A stretch of 45,839 nucleotides of DNA from an uncultured Verrucomicrobia subdivision 3 bacterium (lineage in GTDB: Bacteria; Verrucomicrobiota; Verrucomicrobiia; Limisphaerales; UBA11358): positions 1 through 45,839 of the forward strand of contig CAILDU010000099.1 of NCBI GenBank assembly GCA_903833055.1, in the 5' to 3' direction. How positions within the stretch are numbered: position 1 is the stretch's first letter; each line of letters starts with the position of its first letter. Under the pieces are notes generated by a model, which was not told the DNA's origin, did no database searches, and saw nothing but the letters and a program-made list of their open reading frames with translations. Positions 1-11,600 of this stretch are shown here, piece after piece. Position numbers and translations under genes: made by a program.

Positions 1-1
1 C

Positions 2-202
2 CTGCTGGACGGAACTAACGGCAACCTCACCATTCCCGGCAACCTCACTTTGAACGGACGAACGGCTGTCGTCGCCGCCATCGAAAATCTTAACCGGTTT
101 TTACCGACCAAAGAAACGTTTGAGACGTTACCGATCCAAGGTGAATGGACGGCGCTTTGCAATAAAGTCTCCACGGCGCTGTTTGAAAGGGTGGTGGTAT
201 GA
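2..202 (+). CDS. C-terminal fragment of an unknown protein, first visible gene of the E1/JAB operon
   Basis: The frame is open from the left edge and ends in TGA at 200-202, giving 66 residues of C-terminus. The stop overlaps the ATG of the next gene (ATGA at 199-202), so it belongs to the same translationally coupled operon as the E1-like protein. The visible part has a glycine- and asparagine-rich start (DGTNGNLTIPGNLTLNG) followed by a probably helical tail ending in LFERVVV. I do not recognise the family. By analogy with other bacterial ubiquitin-like operons an E2-like or ubiquitin-like protein could sit here, but nothing in the fragment shows that. The 5' part lies outside the window. 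Confidence 0.6.
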   Translation: MLDGTNGNLTIPGNLTLNGRTAVVAAIENLNRFLPTKETFETLPIQGEWTALCNKVSTALFERVVV

Positions 203-531
203 AGGCGAAAGATTCATTCCAGTTGCTCGTCCAAAACCTCAGAGACTGCCCTACGCTCGAAACCACAATAACACCCAAGCTCGTGAATGAGATTTGGAAC
301 TGCTTTCGGCGGTTAGAACCTGGGCAAGGAGATGAAGTGACGCCGGCCGTGTTATTGGCGCTCATACTTTTTGACGAAGATCTCTTTGCCGAACTGTTGA
401 CGGAAACGCAACTCGACCAACTGCACATCATCGCGGGCCAAGTGATGCAGAACTACGAACTGGCCATTAAACCAAAAAACCAGGTCGGCCAGTTGTTGGC
501 TACGACCATCAAAGAAAGTGAACGTATATGA
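199..531 (+). CDS. Unknown 110-aa helical protein in the E1/JAB operon
   Basis: A 110-residue soluble protein with no signal peptide or membrane segment, predicted by eye to be mostly helical, with leucine-rich acidic stretches in the middle (LLALILFDEDLFAELL). I do not recognise the family. Its ATG overlaps the stop of the preceding gene, and its own stop overlaps the ATG of the E1-like gene (ATGA at 528-531). This strict coupling suggests the three products are made in fixed proportion and act together. It could be a partner or adaptor of the E1-like enzyme, but that is inferred from position only. Confidence 0.75.
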   Translation: MKAKDSFQLLVQNLRDCPTLETTITPKLVNEIWNCFRRLEPGQGDEVTPAVLLALILFDEDLFAELLTETQLDQLHIIAGQVMQNYELAIKPKNQVGQLLATTIKESERI

Positions 532-1190
532 ATTATATCATCGGTTGTGGGGGCGTTGGTTCGGCCATCGTCCCCTCATTCTGTCTGTTACGCGATCCCT
601 CGGAAGTGACCCTCATTGACGGAGATCGATTGGAGAAAAAGAACCTGAACCGCCAACTGTTCGATGCTGCCAACATCGGCCAAAACAAGGCGCAGGCTCT
701 TGGTCAAAAATATGGCTGTCCGTTCGTGCCAGAATGGTATGCGAAGGGGAAAGTCCGTCACTACCGTCACGATTGGCTGTTGTGTTTTGTCGACAATCAC
801 CGGACGCGCTTGGAGGTCTTGGAAGTGTGCGATGAAGTGGGCTGCCAAGCTATCTTCGCTGCTAACGAGATGCACTCGTCTGAAGCGTATTATTATCGAC
901 GGGCATGGCAAGGCACCGACCGTGATCCTCGGGTTTATTACCCGGAGATTGCCACTGACCGTAGCGATGATCCGCGCGTCGCGTCTATCGGGTGCACGGG
1001 AGAAGTGCAGGAGCGGAATCGTCAGCTGGTGTCCGCGAACTTCATGGCCGCAGCGTTAGCCGAACATCTCTACGTGCTCTGGGCGATGAAAGCTCCGCGC
1101 ATGGACAGCGAAACGGTCGAGTTGTTGCCCCACAAGTTCGCCGCAAACTTGAGCCGACTGGAAACGTATCGAGGAGGCCGCCATGAGTGA
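528..1190 (+). CDS. ThiF/MoeB/E1-like adenylyltransferase
   Basis: A 220-aa E1-like protein. Family members adenylate the C-terminus of a ubiquitin-like protein and often pass it to a cysteine. Residues 5-12 form the nucleotide-binding glycine loop (IGCGGVGS). An acidic DGD follows at 31-33, the conserved Asn-Arg of the NRQ motif at 41-43, Lys54 in GQNKA matches the ATP-contacting lysine, and Asp89 lies in CFVDN. Cys156 in SIGCTGE, just before a C-terminal helix, is the likely reactive cysteine. The protein is a single compact domain, similar in size to the ThiF-related proteins of PRTRC-type cassettes. It overlaps both neighbours, by 4 nt upstream and 8 nt downstream. No ubiquitin-like substrate is visible in the window. 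The fold is confident; the exact pathway is not. Confidence 0.9.
   Translation: MNYIIGCGGVGSAIVPSFCLLRDPSEVTLIDGDRLEKKNLNRQLFDAANIGQNKAQALGQKYGCPFVPEWYAKGKVRHYRHDWLLCFVDNHRTRLEVLEVCDEVGCQAIFAANEMHSSEAYYYRRAWQGTDRDPRVYYPEIATDRSDDPRVASIGCTGEVQERNRQLVSANFMAAALAEHLYVLWAMKAPRMDSETVELLPHKFAANLSRLETYRGGRHE
1171..1177 (+). promoter_or_regulatory. Strong Shine-Dalgarno site for the 201-aa gene
   Basis: GAGGAGG lies 5 nt before the ATG at 1183, inside the end of the E1-like gene. It supports the ATG at 1183 as a real start even though it precedes the upstream stop (1188-1190). Several other starts in this window show no obvious Shine-Dalgarno sequence, so this one is notable. Confidence 0.7.
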
Positions 1191-1788
1191 GAATGCAACA
1201 TTGGCACCGGAACGGAAGTGCGCCATCGATCAAGTGTTCGACGCCAGCTTCATCGAGTTGCTGGAACTGGTTCCCACAAACCCATTCGTTCGTGCTTGGG
1301 TTTTGAAGTTCACCGGAAAACTGCCGCCCGAAGATTGCGTGACGTTTAACCTGCTAAAGGATTGGGTCGAGTTCAATTGCGTGAAACGGACCAGACCCAA
1401 ACCTCAAAGCAGCCCACAAGCAGATGACGGTATTGGCATCTTGGTTCACTTCTCTGAAACCGAATATGGCAGGGCAAATTATTCGGTGGATCGGTCAGGC
1501 GAAGACACGTTTCAGATCGGTCAGGAGGAATTGTTGTCACTGGTTCAGGAAGCAATTGATGCGGGTGGTGGTTTAACGGAAGTGGTTGATCAAATCGGAA
1601 CCCGAATTGATGACGATGCTTGGAATGAATGTGAACCCAACATGGATTCTTATGGGGATTACGAATATGACGAGCATGACAGCAACGACTCTGGGAACGG
1701 CGAAATCACCTATTCACGCGAACAAATCCAGTCTCGGGTATTGGCATTTCTGCAAAACCATCACCCCGAACTAGCCCAACAACTCTGA
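1183..1788 (+). CDS. Unknown 201-aa acidic protein between the E1-like and JAB genes
   Basis: A soluble 201-residue protein. Residues 1-70 look like a small helical and strand domain. A Pro/Ser/Gln linker follows, then a possible alpha/beta unit around 85-135 (GILVHFSETEYGRANYSVD, then helical LLSLVQEAIDAGGG). Next comes a very acidic stretch rich in Asp, Glu and Tyr at about 140-172, and a final helix. I do not recognise the family. It overlaps the E1-like gene by 8 nt and is followed after 10 nt by the JAB gene, so it is probably a fixed component of the same system. It might be a modifier, target or adaptor; the sequence does not decide this. Confidence 0.8.
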   Translation: MSENATLAPERKCAIDQVFDASFIELLELVPTNPFVRAWVLKFTGKLPPEDCVTFNLLKDWVEFNCVKRTRPKPQSSPQADDGIGILVHFSETEYGRANYSVDRSGEDTFQIGQEELLSLVQEAIDAGGGLTEVVDQIGTRIDDDAWNECEPNMDSYGDYEYDEHDSNDSGNGEITYSREQIQSRVLAFLQNHHPELAQQL

Positions 1789-1798
1789 AAGGAAAACC

Positions 1799-2344
1799 AT
1801 GAAATTGATTAAATTGAAACAAGAAAAGCTGGTGGAAGAAAAAGCGGTCACTGGTTTAGTTGCTACAAAGATCGAGTATGCGGTAGAAGAAGCGAAGGGG
1901 AAATTGGAATACACTGGACCAAAACTCGATCCTGAACTCTGGCATCAAATCCTGTCGTTCTTTCGGTGGACGTATAAAGAGCATCAAAGCGAATGTCAGG
2001 TCAGGCTCTACGTTAATGTGAAGCTGGGACGTTGGGCTGCTTGGGCATTTCCTCAAGCTGCTAAAACTGGAATGACGGCGAGAGAACTACCGGAACAGGA
2101 ATCGGAGGAAAAGGCTAGGGAACGTTTTGCGGTTTGGGAATCGGAGCCTAGTGATGATTGGCTGTATTTTGGGACTGTGCATCATCATTGTTCCGCCAGC
2201 GCCTTCCAATCCTCGATTTCATTCGCCTGCGTATGCACCGCGCCTGCCAATTGCTCGACACCACCGACCAGAGCGTCAAAGCCATCGCCACGCAACTCGG
2301 TTATGCCGACCCGCTTTATTTTTCAAGGCTGTTTCGCGCGGTGA
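1799..2344 (+). pseudogene. JAB/JAMM metalloprotease, broken inside the active-site motif
   Basis: Residues 1-138 look like a prokaryotic JAB (Mov34/MPN) isopeptidase, the class that removes ubiquitin-like tags. There is a conserved-looking ECQVRLYVN strand with Glu65 as a candidate JAMM glutamate, then FGTVHHHCSASAFQS at about 124-138. This gives the zinc ligands His128 and His130 and Ser138 of the HxHx7SxxD motif. The Asp expected at 141 is missing because the sequence after about nt 2210 is no longer JAB-like. The remaining 43 residues (SISFACVC onward, stop at 2342-2344) are an out-of-frame reading of an AraC-type gene. The product would lack a metal ligand and the C-terminal half of the domain, so it should be inactive. 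A weak AAAGG site precedes the ATG. It ends the operon that contains the E1-like gene. Confidence 0.8.
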
Positions 2345-2388
2345 ACGAGAAATCACCCGTCGACTATCGCAAATTGCATAAAGGATAG
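2209..2388 (+). pseudogene. AraC/XylS-type regulator, C-terminal DNA-binding fragment
   Basis: In the frame that ends at 2388, translation from about 2209 gives the second helix-turn-helix of an AraC-family regulator: IRLRMHRACQLLDTTDQS, then VKAIATQLGYADPLYFSRLF and a C-terminal SPVDYRK. This is the textbook end of the family, about 58 residues. The first helix-turn-helix and the ligand-binding domain are absent. The upstream part of this frame is a shadow of the JAB gene, so the fragment has no start of its own. It is the 3' remnant of a regulator gene joined to the truncated JAB gene. Confidence 0.85.
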
Positions 2389-2575
2389 TTGCCTTGCAGC
2401 TTATATTCGCTGGCAAAAGTTACTTTCAAAAAATGTGAAGCCAATTGCACCACCGATGCCTTCCTATGGTCGTCTGGTCAATTCTGATATGCGCGCCAGA
2501 ATTATTTGTGCGGGGCTTTATATAAAAATTAGACCTACTAAATTTTTTCTGCCGCGCTTCAATTTTTAACCCCAG

Positions 2576-2613
2576 AAAAAAGCAGCGGGGATGTCATGAC
2601 TGACATCCCCGCT
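2576..2613 (-). terminator. Rho-independent terminator of the giant repeat-protein gene
   Basis: A perfect 13-bp inverted repeat (AGCGGGGATGTCA at 2584-2596 and its complement at 2601-2613) with a 4-nt loop. Read on the minus strand it is followed after two bases by a run of six T (2576-2581). It lies 57 nt beyond the stop of the gene ending at 2671. The rest of 2389-2670 shows no gene. Confidence 0.9.
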
Positions 2614-2670
2614 GGTTGATTTCAAATTTCTGATTCGAGGCAAACTTTTGCCTCAATCAAACTGGCGCTA

Positions 2671-5600
2671 TTACGGATAGACCAGTTGGTAGAATTCCGT
2701 GGGCAACGCCGGATCCATTGTGATGTTGGTCGTGTTGACACTCTGCGAACCGGCGACGGTCATCCAGTCGGTCGGATTCGAACTGATGCCCGCTGCGAGA
2801 TTGTTGGTCTGCACAATCAAGCGCCAGCCGGTGTGATCCGCCGGCCACGTCATCGTCAGCACATTGCCGGAAACGCTGGTCGTGATGTTTGTCGGCGTGG
2901 TGTTGACGGTCGCAACTACGGTGATGCTGCCGTTGATTGAATTGCTCCAACCCAATCCACTCGGCAAGGTCGGCAGGTTGGTGACGGCATACGCGCCGCT
3001 GGTAGAACCGCCGATGCTTAATAGCTGGAAGGTATCGCCAGCCGCCAGCACCGTCGCGTCCGAGGTGATGTTGGTGACGGTCAAAGTGCCGCCGTAAGTT
3101 GTGTTGCCGCTCACGACCACTTGATCATTCACTGGCGTGCCGCCGGTTTTGTTGATGCGCAAAGTTGCACCACCTTGCAACGTCAGATTGCCGCTGACGG
3201 TGAGACTGCCAACCGTGGCTCCGGCATCGCCCGCACCGATTTTACCCGCCGGTGCGACCACCACTGAACCAGCGACGCTGCCGATACCGGCGAGTGTGCC
3301 GTTGGTCACCATCGTGGTTCCAGTGAAAGTGTTAGCTCCATCTAAGTAGAGTGTGCCCGTGCCATACTTGGTCAAGCCGCCGCCAGTGCCGCCATCCAGT
3401 AGCGACTGACTAATCACAATACTGTTTGTTCCAGAATCAATTTTGGCACCGCCAACCATGACGGTAGCCGCCGTCAAGTTCGACATAAACGGATTCGCCG
3501 GATTGGTCGCCTGCAACAGACCACCGTTGAGGTAAAGGTTGGCGCTAATACCAGTGGAGGAAGTGACGTTGACGGTCGTCAGCGTGCCGGCGTTCAGATA
3601 GTAAGTGCCGGTGGAACCCGCAAGGCGCGAAATGTTGACGCCGCCCATGGCATTCACCTGACCACCGTTCTGATTGAACGTGCCGGTGCCCGTGCCGCCG
3701 ACGCGGATACCCGCCGCCGCCGTCAAGGTGCCGCCGCTCAAGTTATAGATACCCGAACCCGAAGCCGAAGCGCGTCCACCGATGGCGAACGAGCCGACTG
3801 TTGAACTGGTTTGCGTCACTGTGCCACCGGTCTGATTGACCGTGCCGCTGGCTGTGGAACCAGTGTTGTTCGCCGAAGCGACAAAGAAGTTCGCCATGGT
3901 CAACGATGCGCTGTCCTTCACATTCAGAACACCAATCGCGTTGCCGATGTCACCGATGTTAAAATCAAAGGTCGTAGCCAAAGAGCCCGTGCCATTGAGT
4001 GTGAGCGTGGCGTTGTCATTCGTCGTCTGACCGATGCTGACCCACGTGCCAATGTTATTCGCGGAGCCACCATTCGTAATAATGATTGTGCCCGCATTCG
4101 CAAACAGGTTGCCCGAGAAGGTATTCGCCCCACTCAAGGTAAGCGTGTTAGTGCCGGTCTTGACGAGCGCGAGTGTGCCCGCCGTGTTCTTGATTGAACC
4201 GGAGAAGACGGTGTTGTTCGTATTGAAATTATTGACGGTCAACGTCGGCGTGCCACCAGCGACGGTGTCAATGATACCGGAGCCGGACAAATTGTTCATC
4301 GTGTCGCTGAAGGTGTTCAAATCAATCGTGCCATTGTTCGTCACGTTGCCGTTGCCTGCGCCGCCGGGAATCATATTAGCCGCACCCATCTTGAGCGTGC
4401 CCGCGCTGACGGTGGTGTTGCCGGTGTAAGTGGAAGCGGCGAGGTTCAGCGCGACCGAGCCAGCACCTTGCTTGAGCAAGCTGGTCGTGCCCGCGATATG
4501 ACCGCTGCCGGAGAAGGTGTAGCTCGAGAACGCATTGCTAATCGTCACGTTGGCCGGACTGACGGTTGTATTCAATGTCACCGAGCTGCTGCCGGAATCG
4601 TTGAAGGTCACCGCGTCACCCGGCGTTACCGGTTGCAGGTAAGCTGTGGGTGCTCCGAGAATCGTCCAGTTCGTGCTGGTGGTAATGTCCCACAGGTTCG
4701 GATTAATCGGACTGGTGCCAGTCCACACGATGCCTCCGCCCGTCGAAGTAATCACCGCATAGATAGTTGATGTGCTAACACTGTTGGACACCACGGCGGT
4801 AACTCCGCGCGGCGCGATAATAGTCGAGTTAAAACTACCTGAGCCCGCAATCGCGCCCGTGTAGTGAATCAACGGAACCACGCCGACGCTAAAGCCGCCA
4901 GCGAGCGTGATGGAGCTTGTGCCGTTCAAGGTCAACGTGCCGCAGTTAAGTAACGTGGGCGACGCATTGCCATTCGCCAACGCCAGATTCAACGTCGCGC
5001 CCGTTCCTGACGTGAGGCCGAGCGTGAGATTGCCGACGAGATTCGTAGCCGTGCCGACCTGGGTGAGACTCCATGAAGTGCCGTTGTTAAACGTCACGTT
5101 GCCGCCGATTTGCGAAGCGGTGGTCATCACCAAACTACCCGCATTAATCACCGCCGCGCCGGCGTAAGTGCTTGCACTGTTCAGCGTGAGTGTGCCGCCA
5201 TTATTGGTAATTGATCCGGTGAAGGTATTCACGCCGGACAATGTTAAAGTGCCAGAACCATTCCGAGTCAAGCCGCCGTCCGCCGTGGCACCTAATGTTG
5301 AATCGTGCGTCAACGCCTGACCGATAGTGATGGCAAATCCGCCGTCATCAATCGTTGCGCCGTTGGTCGAGACCAGCGCCGCACTCAAGCCGGTCATGAG
5401 AGTGGTGGTGGCTTTGGCCGCCTTCAACGTGCCGCCGTTGAAGTAGAAATTGCCGGTGCCGCCAGCGCGCGAAATTTGATTCGCCGTCAGCGTGCCGCCA
5501 TTCAAATTGTAAGTGAAGACGCCGGTTGAAGTGGTCGCTTTACCCAGATAAAGAATGCCCGTGCCACTCGCCGTTGTCGTGCCCGCATCACTGTAGAATG

Positions 5601-8600
5601 TGACGGTGCCACCATTCTGAACGAACGTGCCACTCGTGGCGTTATTGTTCGCCCCGAGCGCAATGAAGTTGTTATTCCAAATGTTGATCGCCGACGAACC
5701 GCTTACGTTGACCGTGCCCGAAGCGCCGGCAAAATTGCCAACTTCCATCTGCTGGCTTTCCACATTGAGGATACCGCCACTCATATTGAAAGTGCCCACA
5801 CCGCCGCTGGTGCCGCCGGAACCGACCGTGAACCATTGCAGCGAGTTAATCGTGCCGCCGCTCTGATTGAGAGTGCCGGTGCCGGGCGTAGAATTGTTGG
5901 CCGAGATACCGGCGATGATGACGCGGTTAGCATTCACCACACCATTGGAAACATTGAGCGCGGCGACTTGTCCGCTGTTGGGCGCGATTTCAATGTTATT
6001 GGCTGTATTACCGAATTGACCATTGGCCACGGCCAGCGTGCCGCCCGCAACGGTCGTCAAGGCGTTGTAAGAATTGACGTTGGTCAAGGTCAACGTGCCG
6101 TTGTCCGTCTTGGTCAAAATACCTGTGCCGGAAAGCACGCCACCCAATTGCACCGTCGCGCCCGCAACAACATCAATCGTTGAATTGGCATTGACCGCCA
6201 CCGCGCGCGTGCCCGCCGTGTTGGCGGCGTATTGCATCGTGCCGCTGTTCAACGTCAGCGCGCTGGAGTTGGCCCCGAGGCCATTGTCGTTGGTCACAAT
6301 CAATGTGCCGGCGTTAATGGCCGTGCCACCGGTGTAACTGTTACTCGTGCCGAGGAACAGCGAGCCGGAATTGTTCATCACCAAAGCACCAGCGCCCGCA
6401 ATCGAGCCCGGACCGGTGAAGCTGTAAGGATAGGTGCTATTCACCGTCAGCGTTGACGGATGCAGCGTGGTGGTCAAGTTGACATTGGTGAAACCCGGGA
6501 CCAGTGAGTCATCGAATGTCACGAGATCACCAAAGGTATTACCGGAATATTCGTGATAGTAATTATCGCCACCCACCCAGTTGGGGGACGTGTTGATATC
6601 CCAATTGGTTAAGCTGCCACCAACTCCAAACCCACCATACCAAGTCAAGGACTGCCCGATGAGAGTGACAACGAGGTCAACCGACGGCGGCGTGGCCGTA
6701 GCGTTGTTGCTCAAGTAACCCGAGACGCCCGGCGGCAGAGTTCCGATTTTGAAATCGTTGGTGAAGTTTTGATCCGTCAACGGCGTGCCGCTGTAGGAAA
6801 TCAGCGGGAACTGGCCGAGCACAAATCCAGAGCCGGTCAGGTTGATAAGGTTGGTTCCCGAAGAAACCAAGTTGCCGCTCGCAGTAATGGCGGTGAAGCT
6901 CGGATTGCCGCCCAACGAACCATAAGCGAAGGTCACCGCGCCATTGGTCAGCAACGTCACGTCGGCTGGCGAATAAGGTTGGCCGCTAGTAGCGTCGAGC
7001 GCCAGTGTTCCGTTGCTCACGATCAGGCTGCCCACCGTGCTCAAGGTCTGGTAATTCCAATTTAAAGTTCCACCCAACACCTTCGTTGCGTTGGTATAAG
7101 TGCTACCGTCGCTGCCGTAAGTGTTGCCATTGCCCAAGGTCAAGGTGCCGGAACCCACCTTGGTCAAGCCACCTACTATGTTTGGCACCAGCACCGGCGT
7201 GTCAATGACTGCGCCGCTGCCGCCGCCACCGATGATGGTCACGCCCAAGGTGTCGCCGCTGCCGTAACCCTGACCTGGGCAAGTCACCGTCAGGCTGGTA
7301 ATCACGCCGCCGGAAATGTTGGCCACCGCCGTCGCGCCACTGCCGCTGGCACTGATGTTGGTAATCGTCACAATCGGTGTTTCAAGGTAGCCCGAACCGC
7401 CGTTCAATACAGCAATTGTGGACACGCCGTAGCCAGCGGGCGCTTGCAATGTCTGCGGGATGGTGATGGCGAAGCCGCCGGAGTCAATGACCGCGCCACC
7501 GCCGTAAACAAAGGCCGCGTTCAAGCCGTTGACGAAGGCGTTGGTCGCAACATTCGCCTTGAGGATGCCGCCGTTGAAATTCAACGTGCCGCTGCCCGTG
7601 CCTTTGGCAACGGAATTCACAGTCGTTGTTCCGCCAAGAAGATTTACGGTTCCGTTCGCAGCCGCATTGGCTTTGCCAAGAATCAATCCGCTGCTGGCAA
7701 TGTTTAACGCGGCACTGCCAAACATATTTAACGTGCCGGTGCCAATTTCAGGCACCCACACGCCGTTGCCAGCGCCGGTCACGTTGAACACGGCTGTGCC
7801 GCTCAGATTCATGACGCCAATGGTGGTCGTGGCATTGTATCCCATGGTTACAGACGCACCACCGGTCAGGGTAAAGGTTCCGCCGCTCTGGTTAAAGACA
7901 CCGCCCTTTGACGTGCCACCCACGGCCAAGAATCCACCCACCGTCGTCGCGCCGCCGCCCTGGCTGTAACCACCAAATCCGGTCGGACCAACCGCGAGCT
8001 GACGGTTCACGGCGAGGATGCCTGAACTCATCTGAACATCTCCGATGGCTCCGGCATTGGCACTAACATTTAAACTAGAATTATACGGCTGGCCGCCATT
8101 GAAATTCGCCTGCAGGTTGCCGCCCGCGATATTCAGAATCGCATTGCCTACTGCGCTGCCAAGGGTATCTATGGCGGTGTTGGTAATGCCGCCGGTAAGA
8201 CTCATTGTGCTGGCGTTAATGGTCAATGAAGACGAATTATTGAGCGCGCCAGAAACGGTCACGCTGCCGCCGCTCACGGTCGTTGCGCCGCTATAAGTGT
8301 CGATACCCGAAAGCGTCAATGTGCCATTGCCCGTTTTGGTCAGCGCGCCGGCGCCGACAATCGCCCCGCTGATGATAGCGTTAGACGTGCCGCTCACGGT
8401 GAGCAGATTACCACCGTTGGTAACGGCCTGACTGAAAATCAAATCGCCGGACGCCGCGTTGAACGTCTGCGCCGCCGCCATGGCGATGGGCACATTCATC
8501 GTCTGCGGGTTTGCGGAATTATTCGTCACCCCGCTGCCGGTCAGCGTCAGATAATTGCCACTGGCCGAGCTATTCGTAAAGCTGCTCGCGCCACTGTTGA

Positions 8601-11600
8601 ACGTCACACCCGTGACGGTAAAATTTGTATTCACATTGGGGAACAATCGCGTCGCTCCAGCAAAACTCACGCTGTCGCCTGCGAGCGCCGGACCCGCGCC
8701 GCTGAGCCAGTTGGGATTACTCGTCCAATTGTTATCCGCACCACTGCCATTCCACGTTTGATTGGCGACCGTGACCGTCAACGGAATGGAAACTACCGCA
8801 AAGAAACCATTCGCGTCCGTGACCGTGGCGGTAAAGGTTTTGGCACCAACCGGCGTGGTGGTGCTCACTGTCACCGTGTTGGTGTAGTTCGTGCCCGTCG
8901 CATCCGGGAACAGCGCCAAGGCGGATGAACCACCGACCGCGCTGGTGTCCACGACCGCCGTGCTGATGGCATAAGTTCCCACCGTCACCGCGACGCTGAT
9001 GTTCACGTTTTGATTGCGAGTCACTGGCGTGGTAGCGACACCAACCGCAGCCGGTGCGGTCAGACTTGCATCATAGTGAAGTGAAACTGTATTCGCCGCT
9101 GTCACAATGCGGAAATGTGTCGAGTTGGTCGGCACCACATCCCAGACCGGCGCGAAGGCGACATTGCTCGCGATGATGCCCGCCACGCTGAAGAGCACAT
9201 AGTCCGCTGTTTGATCCAAGCCAACCGATGTGCTTGGCGCCTTGATGTGAATCAAATTAAAATTGTTCGTCAGATTGCCCGCCACGGTGAACTTGTCATT
9301 CACGCCCGCCGCCGTGGTTCCCAAATCAAAATAGACCGCTGCGCCCGGAGTCAACGTCAGATTGTTGGCGAAGGTGCCAGTGCCGTAAGTGCCGTCCGTG
9401 CCTGCGTAAAGTTTTGCGCCGTTCGTCACGGTCACCGAGCCAACGACCGAGCCGCTGGAGAGCAAAGTTTGGCTGCCACTCAAAGTGTAAGTGATGGCCG
9501 AAACATCCATCGCCGCGCCGCTACCGATAGTGATGGTCGGAGAAGTTCCAAATGAACCAACGCCGCTCAATGCCAGCGTGCCAGCACTAATGATGGTGTT
9601 ACCACTGTAAGAATTCGCGCTGGTGAATTTCAAAATGCCGCCGCCCGTTTTGGTCAGGCTGTTGGTATTGCTGATGACGCCGGAAAGCGTGAGCGTATCG
9701 CCCGTGTTCACGCCAAAGCTACCCGCGCTGGCAAGGGTGAAATTGTTGACCACGATGTAGCTGTTGCCGGGATTGTTAATCACCGAGCCGCCGTTCATCG
9801 TCACCAATCCGGTGCCGAAAGCGTTCGCGTTGCCAACGACAATCGTGCCAGCATTGTTGGTTACGCCAGCGGTAAAGTTGTTGGCACCGGAGAGCAACAT
9901 CGTGCCACCACCAGCTTTGGTAATGGTAGTTCCCGCGCCAGTAATGGCCGCCGAAAACAACAGGTCTATGCCACTCGGCGTTGTGCCGCTGGCGACGTTA
10001 AAAGTTTCGTTAACATTGGCATTGCCACTGCGCAAATCCACACGACCGGCGACAACTGAAGTAATCGCGCTGGGCAGTGAGTTAATGCCGCTAGCCCCGT
10101 TGTTGGCGGCAGTGTCCTGCCCCAGCACCCATAAGCTGGCGGCGGCAGCGGCGCTAGTTCCGCCATTGGAGGTTAAAGACCCGCCGGTTAAATTGAAAGT
10201 AGTGTTGAAGGCATGGTCGCCGGCTGGAGATGTGGCACTTAACGTGCCACCATTGACATCCACGATGTTCACTCTAGCGCCTGCGGCATAACCAAACTCA
10301 TTTGTGCCAGCGCACAAAACCGTTGCTCCGGGATTGACAGTAAGCGTTCCACGGATAGTTCCCACCCCGTTGAGCGCGCCGCTGATTGGTGCAAGGCCAT
10401 AAAGTCCCAGCGTGCCTCCATTTACCACCGTGCCGCCAGTGTAAGTGTTGTGATTTTGCAAGTCCACTTGACCAGGGCCATCCTTAATCAAGGTCGTGGG
10501 AACTGACCCATTTATGATGATGGGCCAAATACGGCTGTCGGTAGAACCGGTATTGGGAGTGTGAATATAAAATTCACCTGTCGCCAAACCTGAAGCCAAA
10601 AAGCAAGTGGTTGCTACATTGCCGCTACTGATTGCTTGCAGCCAATAACTGGCACCACGCGAGATAAAACCACCGCTGGCAAGAGTCAGCGTTGTCCCAG
10701 TATCCATGATCAAGTCTTTGCCATCAATCACCAAGGAGTTGATGGTGGTGCTAGCTGTAAGATGCGTGCCGGTGGCATTGTGTTTCCAGTTTTGGGTGGC
10801 CGTGCCGGTGGCCAGAGCTGCGGTTGGTGAAATGTTGTAGGCCGTATAATTGGTGACGTTGCCACTGCCATCAACGGCGGCAAAATCACCCGAGGTCGTA
10901 GAACTAACCGTGTTACTCACAGTCGCCCAGCCACCGAGAATGCCGTTCACGTTGGGGCTGGTCGTAGTGATTGCGCCGCCAGTCGGCCTTGTGAAATCCA
11001 CCGTGCCGCCGACACTTTGGGTAATCGCGCCCAATGCCAGCGTCAGCGCACCCGAAGTCACCTGCGTGCCAATAACTTTTGCAAATCCGGGGTTGACGAT
11101 GGTGTTAGAAAAAGTCTGCGCCGTCGTCGTCGCGCTCTTTTGTTTGACTTGAAACGTGCCCACGCCGCCGAGCACCAGCGTCGAATTGGTGCTAATCAAA
11201 TTGCTGGCCGAAGTCGCGTTAGCGAAATCTTCAATCAGAGAACCATTGTTGACGATGGTCGAACCGCTATAACCGTTGGCGTTGGCGCCATTGAGCGTCA
11301 ACGTGCCCGCGCCCGTTTTGGCGAGCGAGAGTGAGCCAGCCGAGTTCGTGATAACACCACTAAACGTGCTGGTGTTGGCGGTGGTATTATTGACGGTCAA
11401 AATCGGTGCACCGTTTGCCAAAGTAGAATCCACCGTGCCTGCGCCGCTCAAGCCAGCCACAGTTTGCCAGCGACCAACCAAATCCAAAGTGGAACCTGCG
11501 GCAATAGAAACTGCACTCGCAGGCGATACCGTGCCGGAAGCCATGAGCGTCTGCACCTGCGCCTGATTCAAAGTAGTGTTGTAAATCGAAACTTCATCAA

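Noticed and set aside
2-202. Phage tail-fibre reading of the left-edge fragment
   Set aside because: The Gly/Asn-rich start is suggestive, but 66 residues with no other phage gene nearby are not enough to claim it.
528-1190. Assigning the E1-like gene as the PRTRC ThiF protein
   Set aside because: The size and motifs resemble it, but no PRTRC partner (ParB-related, protein B or C) is recognisable among the visible neighbours.
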